NCBI GenBank assembly: GCA_039934635.1
Contig: JBDTLT010000044.1
Location: 1-31,014 of the forward strand
Direction of reading: 5' to 3'
Length of the DNA stretch: 31,014 nt
Source of the DNA: DATLFA01 sp039934635
Lineage (GTDB): Bacteria > Actinomycetota > Acidimicrobiia > Acidimicrobiales > WLNW01
In this document: positions 15,521-22,131 of the stretch, piece by piece
Layout of the letters: each line of letters opens with the position of its first letter
Position numbering within the stretch: position 1 is the stretch's first letter
Notes under the pieces: generated by a model
What the model was told of the DNA's origin: nothing
What the model saw: only the letters and a program-made list of their open reading frames with translations
Database searches by the model: none
Made by a program: the position numbers and the translations under genes

Positions 15521-16054
15521 GTGGCGCCGTTACAACCCCATCTCGTGCTCGTCGGCATGATGGGCGCGGGCAAGACCAGTGTCGGCCGACGGCTCGCGCG
15601 TCGGCTCGGTTGGCGCCATGTCGACGCGGACAAGCGCATCGAGCGCACGACGGGGCGCACCATCCCCGACATCTTCGCAGTCGACGGCGAGGTGGGCTTT
15701 CGCGCGATCGAGCACGATGTCCTCGAGACACTGCTGCGCGTGCCCGGTCGCACCGTCATCTCGACGGGTGGGGGAGCGGTCCTCTCCGCGGACAATTGCG
15801 CGCTGATGCGCGACCGGGGCACCGTCGTCTGGTTGCGGGCTCGCCCAGAAACACTGCTCGCGCGCGTGGGCAAGGGCAACGGGAGACCGCTGCTCGCCGA
15901 CGATCCCGCAGCGGCGCTGCGCCGCATTGCGGCCGACCGGGGCAGCGCGTACGAAAGTGCGGCGCATTTCGTGGTCGACGTCGACGGCTGCACTGCCGAT
16001 CAGGTCGCCGACGCGGTGCTTGCCGCGGTCAAGAGCGAGGAGCGGGCGTCGTGA
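15521..16054 (+). CDS. aroK: Shikimate kinase
   Basis: 177 residues; phosphorylates shikimate at the 3-hydroxyl using ATP. Walker A is GMMGAGKTS (12-20). The substrate-contacting DADKRIE (35-41), R61 in GFRAIE and the GGGAV motif (83-87) are present. The lid region is KGNGRPLLADD (near 120). No ribosome site precedes the GTG; a TAGCCT box six bases upstream suggests leaderless initiation. The stop overlaps the aroB start by 4 bases (GTGA). It heads an aroK-aroB-aroQ-peptidase unit whose four genes all overlap. Confidence 0.96.
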   Translation: MAPLQPHLVLVGMMGAGKTSVGRRLARRLGWRHVDADKRIERTTGRTIPDIFAVDGEVGFRAIEHDVLETLLRVPGRTVISTGGGAVLSADNCALMRDRGTVVWLRARPETLLARVGKGNGRPLLADDPAAALRRIAADRGSAYESAAHFVVDVDGCTADQVADAVLAAVKSEERAS

Positions 16055-17055
16055 TCGTCGTACCGGTGTCCTTGGGCGATCGCAGCTATGACGTCATCGT
16101 CGGCGCCGGAGCCAGCGACAATCTCACGGCGTTGTTGCCGCGCAACGTGGCCCGCGCCGCGGTCATCACGCAGCGCAGCATTCCCTACGAGGTCGATCCG
16201 GGTATCGAACACCGCACGTTCTTCATCGACGACGGTGAAGACGCCAAGTCGATGGCGACGATCGAATCTCTTTGCCGCGGGTTCTCGCAATGGGGCCTTA
16301 CACGAGCGGATGTCGTCGTCGCAGTCGGTGGTGGAGTGGTCACCGATGTCGCGGGCTTCGCGGCGGCCAGCTATCACCGCGGCGTTCCGGTGGTCCATGT
16401 GGCCACGACATTGCTGGCACAGATCGACGCCGCCATCGGCGGCAAGACCGGTGTCAATCTGCCCGAGGGCAAGAATCTCGTCGGCGCCTACTGGCAACCT
16501 CACGGCGTCATCTGCGACACCGCGATGCTGGCGACGTTGCCTCCTCGCGAGATGCGCTGCGGTCTCGGCGAGATGGCCAAGTACCACTTCCTCGGCGGCG
16601 GCCCGCTCGATGCGTTGCCGCTCGACGAGCGGGTCGCGGCCTGTGTGCGCATCAAGGCCGAAGTCGTGTCGAGCGACGAGCGCGAGGGTGGCCGCCGTGC
16701 GATCTTGAACTACGGGCACACGCTTGCACACGCGCTCGAGACTTCAGGGCACTACGACCTTCGGCACGGCGAAGCTGTAGCAGTGGGTCTGGTCTATGCC
16801 GCCGAAGTTGCCCGTCAACTCGATCGCATCGATGACGAGCGCGTCGCCGAACACCGGCGCGTCGTCAGTGGCTACGAGCTGCCGGTGCGTCCGCCTCGAG
16901 GCACGCGTGCCGAAGCTGTGCTGCCGCTGTTCGCGCGCGACAAGAAGGCGTTGGCCGGCGTGACGTTCGTGCTCGACGGGCCCAAGGGCGTCGAAGTCGT
17001 CACGGGCATCGACGACGAGATACTCGTCGAGGCGTTCGAGAGGCTCATGGCGTGA
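16051..17055 (+). CDS. aroB: 3-dehydroquinate synthase
   Basis: 334 residues; converts DAHP to 3-dehydroquinate using NAD+ and a divalent metal. The diagnostic VVAVGGGVVTDVAGFAAASY segment binds NAD, and VATTLLAQIDAAIGGKTGVN and GKNLVGAYWQP follow. Metal ligands are in GLGEMAKYH (Glu), NYGHTLAHALE (His) and LRHGEAVAVG (His). GTG 16051 is chosen because it overlaps the aroK stop and has GAGGAG (16037-16042) 8 bases ahead. The frame extends upstream through aroK but without family similarity. It is about 25 residues shorter at the ends than the E. coli enzyme, normal for actinobacterial forms. The stop overlaps aroQ. Confidence 0.96.
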   Translation: MIVVPVSLGDRSYDVIVGAGASDNLTALLPRNVARAAVITQRSIPYEVDPGIEHRTFFIDDGEDAKSMATIESLCRGFSQWGLTRADVVVAVGGGVVTDVAGFAAASYHRGVPVVHVATTLLAQIDAAIGGKTGVNLPEGKNLVGAYWQPHGVICDTAMLATLPPREMRCGLGEMAKYHFLGGGPLDALPLDERVAACVRIKAEVVSSDEREGGRRAILNYGHTLAHALETSGHYDLRHGEAVAVGLVYAAEVARQLDRIDDERVAEHRRVVSGYELPVRPPRGTRAEAVLPLFARDKKALAGVTFVLDGPKGVEVVTGIDDEILVEAFERLMA

Positions 17056-17504
17056 GTTCGTCACCGATCATCTTGCTCCTGTCGGGGCCCAACCTCAATC
17101 TGTTGGGTCAACGTGAGCCGAGCGTTTACGGCAACGACACCCTCGACGACCATGTCGAACGCGCACGCGGGGCCGCGACAACTCTCGGCTTCGCGCTCGA
17201 GCACCTGCAGTCCAATCACGAGGGCGTGCTCGTCGATGCCATCCACGCCGCGCGCGGTCGCTGCGCGGCCATCGTGATCAATCCCGGCGCCTTCACGCAC
17301 TACGCGTGGGCCATCCACGACGCGCTGGCGACGTTCGAGGGTCCGGTCATCGAGTTGCACCTGTCCAACCCCAACGCGCGCGAACCGTGGCGCCACACGT
17401 CGGTCGTCGCTCCGGTGGCCAAGGGCAGCATCGTGGGATTCGGTGGGCATGGCTACGTGATGGCCATCGACGCCGTCGGCCGACTGCTCGGAACCACGTC
17501 GTGA
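17052..17504 (+). CDS. aroQ: 3-dehydroquinate dehydratase, type II
   Basis: 150 residues, the compact dodecameric type II enzyme that dehydrates 3-dehydroquinate to 3-dehydroshikimate. LSGPNLNLLGQREPSVYG carries the Asn, Arg and catalytic Tyr. QSNHEGVLVDAIH and INPGAFTHYAWAI (active-site His) follow, then ELHLSN with the His and Ser, and NAREPWRH with the substrate-binding Arg. The common 'SNVHAREEFR' is here SNPNAREPWR, a small variation outside the residues I expect to be essential. GTG 17052 overlaps the aroB stop, and the stop overlaps the peptidase start (GTGA). Confidence 0.95.
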   Translation: MSSSPIILLLSGPNLNLLGQREPSVYGNDTLDDHVERARGAATTLGFALEHLQSNHEGVLVDAIHAARGRCAAIVINPGAFTHYAWAIHDALATFEGPVIELHLSNPNAREPWRHTSVVAPVAKGSIVGFGGHGYVMAIDAVGRLLGTTS

Positions 17505-18613
17505 CGAGTCGACCGGCGGTCGTGCTGCCACCTCTTGGCATCGGCCCGCGCATCGATCGCCTACGCGCGGCGCTCGACCCCGCGGGTTGTGACGCGCTCG
17601 TCGTCACCAACCTCACCAACGTGCGCTATCTCACCGGCTTCACCGGCTCGGCCGGCCTGTTGATCGTCACCGATACCGACGCCGTGTTGATCACCGATGG
17701 CCGTTACGAGACCCAGGTGGTCGAACAAGTTGCGGCGAGCGGCGCGCCCGTGGCGGTCGAGATCACCACCAACGAACAGCGCCGAGTTGCGAGCGGCGCA
17801 GTCGGCGCGCGGGCGCGTGTCGGTCTCGAGTCGCATTCGGTGACGTGGGCGCAACAACGCAGCTATCAAGAGTGGTTCGAGCCCTGCGAGTTGGTCGCGA
17901 CCGATCTCCTCGTCGAGTTGTTGCGCGCCACCAAGGATGACGGCGAACTGGCCCGCATCGAGGCAGCCGCGGCGATCGCCGATGCCGCGCTCGGCGCGAT
18001 ACGGCGGCGCCTGCTCGACGGGCCCACCGAAGCCGAATTCGGGCTCGAGCTCGACACCGAGATGCGCCGGCGAGGCGCGAGCGGCAGCGCGTTCGAGACG
18101 ATCATCGCCAGTGGACCGAACTCGGCCAAGGCGCACCATCGTCCGTCGACTCGACAGGTGCAGCCCGGCGACTTCGTGATCATCGATTTCGGTGCGATCG
18201 TCGACGGCTATCGCTCGGACATGACGCGCACGGTCGTGGTGGGTGAGCCGTCGGCGGAGCAACAGCGCGTTTACGACGCGGTCGCCGGAGCGCAAGCTGC
18301 CGGGGTCGCGGCGGTCATCGACGGCGTCCAAGCCAACGAAGTCGATCGGGCCTGTCGCGACTACATCACCGAGCGGGGCTGGGGCGATCGATTCGTGCAT
18401 GGCACGGGCCACGGCGTGGGCCTCGACATCCACGAGGCCCCCTGGGTGAACACCCGAACCACTGCTACGCTGCAGGCCGGCCATGTGGTCACCGTGGAGC
18501 CCGGTGTGTACCTTCCCGATTTCGGCGGGGTGCGCGTCGAGGACACGGTGATCGTGACGCCTTCCGGGTGTCGGCCACTGACGCACACGGCCAAAGATCC
18601 CGTCGTGGCCTGA
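17501..18613 (+). CDS. M24 family Xaa-Pro aminopeptidase / prolidase
   Basis: 370-residue cytoplasmic 'pita-bread' metallopeptidase that removes residues next to proline from peptides. An N-terminal creatinase-like domain (CDALVVTNLTNVRYLTGFTGSAG) is followed by the catalytic domain with all five dinuclear metal ligands: two Asp in IDFGAIVDGYRSDMTRT, His in HGTGHGVGLDIHE, and two Glu in TVEPGVY and GVRVEDT. pepP and pepQ products cannot be told apart from the sequence alone; in this locus the gene is usually annotated pepQ or pepP. GTG 17501 overlaps the aroQ stop. It comes 29 bases before efp, a conserved pairing in Actinobacteria and Firmicutes. Confidence 0.93.
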   Translation: MTSRPAVVLPPLGIGPRIDRLRAALDPAGCDALVVTNLTNVRYLTGFTGSAGLLIVTDTDAVLITDGRYETQVVEQVAASGAPVAVEITTNEQRRVASGAVGARARVGLESHSVTWAQQRSYQEWFEPCELVATDLLVELLRATKDDGELARIEAAAAIADAALGAIRRRLLDGPTEAEFGLELDTEMRRRGASGSAFETIIASGPNSAKAHHRPSTRQVQPGDFVIIDFGAIVDGYRSDMTRTVVVGEPSAEQQRVYDAVAGAQAAGVAAVIDGVQANEVDRACRDYITERGWGDRFVHGTGHGVGLDIHEAPWVNTRTTATLQAGHVVTVEPGVYLPDFGGVRVEDTVIVTPSGCRPLTHTAKDPVVA

Positions 18614-18642
18614 ACCGAAATCACCTCACCGAAAGCTCGCGC

Positions 18643-19206
18643 ATGCCCGCAATCACCACCAACGACATCAAGACCGGGATGACCCTCGAGCTCGACTCGG
18701 GTCTGTTCCAGATCGTCGATTTCCAACACGTCAAGCCCGGCAAGGGTCACGCCTTTGTGCGCACCACGCTGAAGAACGTGCGCACCGGCGCCGTCGTCGA
18801 CCGCACCTTCCGCTCGGCCGAACGCGTCGAGCGGGCAATCGTCGACAAGCGCGAGATGCAGTTCCTCTACCGCGACGGCGACGACTACGTCTTCATGGAC
18901 AACACCACCTACGACCAGATGCATGTGCAGCCGGCCACGTTGGGCGATGCGTCCAACTATCTGGTCGAAAACGCCACGGCGATCCTCAACATGTACGGCG
19001 ACGAAGTGGTCGGTGTCGACCTGCCGGCGTCGGTCGAGCTCACCATTGCGTCCACCGAGCCCGGCGTGCAAGGCGACCGCGTTTCGGGTGCCCGCAAACC
19101 GGCCACCCTCGAGACGGGCCTCGTCGTGCAGGTGCCGCTCTTCGTCAACCCGGGCGAGCGAGTCAAGGTCGACACCCGCAGCGGCGAATACCTCACCCGT
19201 GCGTGA
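18643..19206 (+). CDS. efp: Translation elongation factor P
   Basis: 187 residues, full length. EF-P enters the ribosomal E site and relieves stalling at polyproline stretches. The N-terminal KOW-like domain has the tip loop VKPGKGHAF with K34, the residue modified in many bacteria. Two OB domains follow, including DRTFRSAERVERA and the C-terminal signature RVSGARKPATLETGLVVQVPLFVNPGERVKVDTRSGEY region. ATG 18643 is selected because it gives the canonical MPAITTNDIKTGM opening and has GAAAG 7 bases upstream; an earlier in-frame start would add 25 unrelated residues inside the preceding gene. I saw no EF-P modification gene nearby. Confidence 0.96.
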   Translation: MPAITTNDIKTGMTLELDSGLFQIVDFQHVKPGKGHAFVRTTLKNVRTGAVVDRTFRSAERVERAIVDKREMQFLYRDGDDYVFMDNTTYDQMHVQPATLGDASNYLVENATAILNMYGDEVVGVDLPASVELTIASTEPGVQGDRVSGARKPATLETGLVVQVPLFVNPGERVKVDTRSGEYLTRA

Positions 19207-19227
19207 GTTGGCGATCGCGGCTCGGCC

Positions 19228-19926
19228 GTGACCGATCCCGACGATCCACGCGCCGAGGCCGCGGCTGACCGTCGCGACGACGCGTACCGACCCGACCCGG
19301 TCGACCACACGCCGATGCCGTTCCCGGCCCACCTTTTGCCGGTCGAGGCCGACGAAGACTCAGAGGTTGTCCTCGAAGAAGTGATCTCGGAGATCGACGA
19401 CGGCAAGCCGTTGCGACCGCGACGCGAAGCCCGCGAGACCGCGCTCGTCCTCTTGTACGAAGCCGAAGCGCGTGGTGTCGACCCGCGTGAGGTGCTCGAC
19501 GCGCAGATCGTGACCCCGCTCAACTACACGGTCGCGCTGTTGACGGGCATCAGCGAACACCTTGTCGATACCGACGCCCTCATCACTCGATTCGCCCGCG
19601 ACTGGCGCATCGAACGGATGCCGTCGATCGACCGTTGCCTCATGCGCATTGCGGTCTATGAGCTCGGTTTCCGCAGCGACGTGCCCACCGGCGTCGTGCT
19701 CGCGGAGGCCGTCGAGTTGGCCAGCCGCTACTCGACCGCCGACTCATCGCGCTTCGTCAACGGCATCCTGGCCCGCGTCGCCAAGCACCTCCGGCCCGCC
19801 TCCGACGAAGCAACCGAGTCCCCGGTGAGCGGCACCGATCTGCTTCGAGAGGATTCCGATCTTCTTGGAAGGGACTCGGATCCCAACACGTCCAAGGACC
19901 GTGGGATTGGCAACCACCACCGGTGA
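19228..19926 (+). CDS. nusB: Transcription antitermination factor NusB, with extended ends
   Basis: 232 residues, against about 130-160 for typical NusB. The core (about 65-183: RREARETALVLLYEAEARG, then RFARDWRIERMPSIDRCLMRIAVYEL and SSRFVNGILARVAKHL) is a standard all-helical NusB that binds the boxA RNA of rRNA operons with NusE. About 64 acidic N-terminal residues and 48 C-terminal residues are extra and look disordered. The C-terminal tail holds a 7-residue duplication (LLREDSD/LLGRDSD). The last 26 bases overlap the ECF sigma gene, so part of the tail may exist because the sequence also serves that gene's promoter and start. Start GTG 19228 is uncertain; a later start near MPFPAHLLP would drop 29 residues. 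Confidence 0.93.
   Translation: MTDPDDPRAEAAADRRDDAYRPDPVDHTPMPFPAHLLPVEADEDSEVVLEEVISEIDDGKPLRPRREARETALVLLYEAEARGVDPREVLDAQIVTPLNYTVALLTGISEHLVDTDALITRFARDWRIERMPSIDRCLMRIAVYELGFRSDVPTGVVLAEAVELASRYSTADSSRFVNGILARVAKHLRPASDEATESPVSGTDLLREDSDLLGRDSDPNTSKDRGIGNHHR
19840..19881. repeat. 21-bp imperfect tandem duplication in the nusB tail
   Basis: Two adjacent 21-base units (19840-19860 and 19861-19881) agree at 15 of 21 positions and encode LLREDSD and LLGRDSD. The reading frame of nusB is kept. Confidence 0.7.
19867..19892 (+). promoter_or_regulatory. Possible ECF-type promoter of the sigma factor gene
   Basis: GGAAG (19867-19871) and CGTC (19889-19892) are 17 bases apart, close to the GGAAC-N16/17-CGTC pattern recognised by many ECF sigma factors. 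Initiation 7-9 bases downstream would fall next to GTG 19901. This would allow autoregulation, but short motifs occur by chance. Confidence 0.3.
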
Positions 19927-20464
19927 CGCGCGCTCGGTAGCGCTCGTATTGCGCGCCCAGTCGGGCGACCGCGACGCGTTCGGTTCGCTGATCCGCCAAC
20001 ACGATGTGTCGATGCGCCGCCTCGCGTTCGGCCTCGTCGGCGACCGTGGAGGCATGGACGACGCGCTGCAGGAGGCCTACTTGCGCGCCTACCGCGGCTT
20101 GCCGTCGTTCCACGGTGATTCGGCGTTCGGGACGTGGCTGTACCGCATCGTGTACCGCACGTGTCTCGATGAGTTGCGCCGGCGCCGCCCGGTCAGCGCG
20201 CTCGACGAAGCGGCCGAAGTTCCCGACAACCGGGCCGGCCCCGAGTTGCAGGCATCGTCGCGGCGCGACATCGATGCGGCAATGGCGCAGCTGTCCAACG
20301 AGATGCGCGCCGCGGTGTGGTTGATCGACGGCGAAGGTCTCTCCTACGACGAAGCCGCGGGTGTGCTCGGCGTGCCCGCGGGGACGATCGCGTCGCGGGT
20401 CAGCCGGGCGCGTGTGCAATTGCGCCGGGCGTTGAGCCCGACCCGGGAATCGGACGCGCCATGA
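19901..20464 (+). CDS. RNA polymerase sigma factor, ECF family
   Basis: 187 residues from GTG 19901. Region 2 spans about 26-96: DAFGSLIRQHDVSMRRLAF, DDALQEAYLRAYRGL, then the -10 recognition part FGTWLYRIVYRTCLDELRRRR. A short linker leads to region 4 (about 125-178), with AMAQLSNEMRAAVWLIDGEG and the helix-turn-helix SYDEAAGVLGVPAGTIASRVSRAR that reads the -35 element. No extra C-terminal domain is present. Alternative starts are TTG 19865 and TTG 19907. The stop overlaps the next gene as ATGA, the usual layout for a sigma/anti-sigma pair. In Streptomyces this slot between nusB and pyrR holds bldD, as I recall, so the pair is probably a lineage-specific arrival. Confidence 0.92.
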   Translation: MGLATTTGDARSVALVLRAQSGDRDAFGSLIRQHDVSMRRLAFGLVGDRGGMDDALQEAYLRAYRGLPSFHGDSAFGTWLYRIVYRTCLDELRRRRPVSALDEAAEVPDNRAGPELQASSRRDIDAAMAQLSNEMRAAVWLIDGEGLSYDEAAGVLGVPAGTIASRVSRARVQLRRALSPTRESDAP

Positions 20465-21972
20465 GCGACATCCCCGCCGATCGCGAACCGACCGAGCGCG
20501 AGCTCGCCGATCGCTTGGCGGGCCTCGAACCGCCCGCGCACCGACCCGACTTCTGGGCGGCTCTCGACGCCCGCATCGAGCTCGTGACGGTCCTGCAGAC
20601 GGTCGAAGTTCCCGAGCATCACGACGGCTTTTGGGCCGCGTTCGACGCGGCGCTGCGCGCCGAACCCGAGCGCGAACTCGAAACCGCCGAGGTCGTCTCG
20701 TTGCGCTCGACGGTCTTCGATGAGGCCGTACCGGCGGTCAAACGCGCGCGGCGCCGCGGCCCGCGGCAGTGGAGCCGCCGTCGTCTCGAACATCTCGTGC
20801 AGCTGTCCGCGGCCGCCGCGATCGTGGCCCTCTTGGCCGGCGCGCTGGCGTGGTGGGGTACGCGCGGCGACACCGAGGGCTTCGTCGCCGGTCCCGCCCG
20901 AACGACGATCACGACGACGACGATCGGGGGCCCGCCGACGAGCGCGCCTGCGGCGCCGTTGTACAGCGGCGCCAGCCATGTCGAGGACACGCCCGCGCCA
21001 CTCGGTCGCGGCTCGGTGCCCGTCGGTGCGTCGCCCGACGGCAAGTTCCTCTATGTGGCCCGACCCGCGCAGTCGAACGAGCGCTGCTCGTTCAGCCAGA
21101 GCAGCGGGTTGTCGACCGCTGCCAAATGGCTCTACGCCGAGCCGGTCGATGGACTGACGCCCGGCCACCGCATCCTGACTTCGTTCACCTTCGCCGACCC
21201 GAAGATGGCGCTGGGCCCGAACGACAAGGTCGTCGTCTCCGATTCGTGCAACGGCCCCGCCACTCATCTGATCGCGACCGCCGAGAGCAACGGGGCGGTG
21301 ACGTTCGACCAGACCGTCCCCCGGCCGCCCACGACGCAGTTCGCCGTCGACGGCGCGGCATGGTCGGCCAGCGGCACCGGGCTCTACTTGCGCGGCGAGG
21401 GCGCCTCCGGTTGGTACCGCTATGACTTCGTCAACGGCCTGAGTGCCGCACCCGAGATCTCGCCCGCCGCGCGGGTCGTCGCCCCGTTGGCCAACGGTGA
21501 AATCGTCTCGGTCGGCCGTCCGGCCGGCACCGCGACGTGGACCGTCTCGATCGGCAACAAAGAAGTCGTCGCGCTCACCGCGCCGACCCACGGTGACTAC
21601 GCCCGTGCGGTTCGTGTCGATGCCGGCCACAACCAGTTGGCGATCGCGGGCAAGGACAGATTGCTCGTACTCACCGCCCGCCCCGACCGCGTGGTCGACG
21701 TCGGCTCGTTCCAGTACGCCGCCGAGGCGGTGACCTGGGCGGCCGACGGCAACGGGCTCGTGGCCGCCCCGCTCAAGGGTGGTCTCGAGTACCTGACCTT
21801 CGCCGCACCGAGCGCCAACGCCTTGCCCGCGAGCGTGTCGCTCGGTTTCGAGGGCGTCGCCTACAGCGTGTTGTCGGTGCCGACCTCGTCGTCGCTGGTG
21901 ATCCGCCAGGGGGTGGCCGAGGGGGAGGCGATCGTCGCCGGCGAGGCCTTCATCCTCAAACTCACCAACTGA
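20461..21972 (+). CDS. Probable membrane anti-sigma factor with an extracytoplasmic repeat domain
   Basis: 503 residues. The cytoplasmic N-terminus (1-110) contains a duplicated motif, PPAHRPDFWAALDARIE (24-40) and VPEHHDGFWAAFDAALR (50-66). After a basic stretch comes one transmembrane helix (about 113-132, QLSAAAAIVALLAGALAWW), a Thr/Pro-rich linker and a roughly 330-residue outer domain. The outer domain has repeated beta-rich segments (GASPDGKFLYVARP, AAWSASGTGLYLRG, AVTWAADGNGLVAAP) that suggest a propeller. The coupled position behind the ECF sigma gene makes it the likely anti-sigma factor. It lacks the HxxxCxxC zinc motif of classical anti-sigma domains; no cysteine occurs before the membrane helix. 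The role is inferred from context and topology. Confidence 0.78.
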   Translation: MSDIPADREPTERELADRLAGLEPPAHRPDFWAALDARIELVTVLQTVEVPEHHDGFWAAFDAALRAEPERELETAEVVSLRSTVFDEAVPAVKRARRRGPRQWSRRRLEHLVQLSAAAAIVALLAGALAWWGTRGDTEGFVAGPARTTITTTTIGGPPTSAPAAPLYSGASHVEDTPAPLGRGSVPVGASPDGKFLYVARPAQSNERCSFSQSSGLSTAAKWLYAEPVDGLTPGHRILTSFTFADPKMALGPNDKVVVSDSCNGPATHLIATAESNGAVTFDQTVPRPPTTQFAVDGAAWSASGTGLYLRGEGASGWYRYDFVNGLSAAPEISPAARVVAPLANGEIVSVGRPAGTATWTVSIGNKEVVALTAPTHGDYARAVRVDAGHNQLAIAGKDRLLVLTARPDRVVDVGSFQYAAEAVTWAADGNGLVAAPLKGGLEYLTFAAPSANALPASVSLGFEGVAYSVLSVPTSSSLVIRQGVAEGEAIVAGEAFILKLTN

Positions 21973-21986
21973 GCCCGTACCGCCCA

Positions 21987-22032
21987 TTCTTGTGGTGTTC
22001 TATACGGATACACGTAGAGAGCACCACAAGAA
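21987..22032. repeat. Long AT-rich imperfect palindrome, copy 2
   Basis: The left arm ttcttgtggtgttctatac (21987-22005) pairs with gtagagagcaccacaagaa (22014-22032), with one G-T wobble and one mismatch, around an 8-base loop. It begins 14 bases after the anti-sigma stop. There is no T-run after either arm. Its first 20 bases match copy 1 (4227-4246) at 18 positions. Confidence 0.85.
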
Positions 22033-22073
22033 GCCGAAGAAGAAAGGGGGTGCGGGGAGAGGGGTGGCGGCGC

Positions 22074-22079
22074 TAACGT
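22074..22079 (+). promoter_or_regulatory. Possible -10 element of the pyrimidine operon
   Basis: TAACGT would start transcription near 22086, just before the PyrR-binding hairpin, which is the position needed for the leader. The upstream -35 zone lies in a G-rich purine tract and shows no clear box, so support is positional. Confidence 0.4.
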
Positions 22080-22087
22080 GCTGTCGA

Positions 22088-22118
22088 CCGTGAAGCGGGT
22101 CCTGTGAGGCTCGCACGG
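22088..22118 (+). promoter_or_regulatory. PyrR-binding RNA element in the pyrR leader
   Basis: The sequence folds into the known PyrR recognition hairpin. The lower stem CCGU/ACGG (22088-22091 with 22115-22118) is followed by a 3-purine bulge (GAA) and the upper stem GCGGG/CUCGC-side pairs (22095-22099 with 22110-22114). A single bulged U (22100), then CC/GG closing a UGUGA loop (22103-22107), completes it. The core GUCCUGUGAGGCU matches the conserved GUCC-NGNGA-GGCU of Bacillus pyr binding loops. PyrR bound to UMP stabilises this hairpin. The Shine-Dalgarno AGAGG (22122-22125 region) begins only a few bases after its base, so occupancy should hinder translation initiation at GTG 22132. Confidence 0.85.
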
Positions 22119-22131
22119 CAAGAGGTGGCCA

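Noticed and set aside
18568..18642. Upstream in-frame extension of efp
   Set aside because: The extra 25 residues lie inside the preceding peptidase gene and are not part of EF-P. The canonical start MPAITTNDIK is at 18643.
20344..21987. Minus-strand open frame of 547 codons opposite the sigma/anti-sigma genes
   Set aside because: Its composition is Arg/Gly/Asp-rich with no domain pattern, while the plus-strand genes have clear sigma-factor motifs and a membrane helix.
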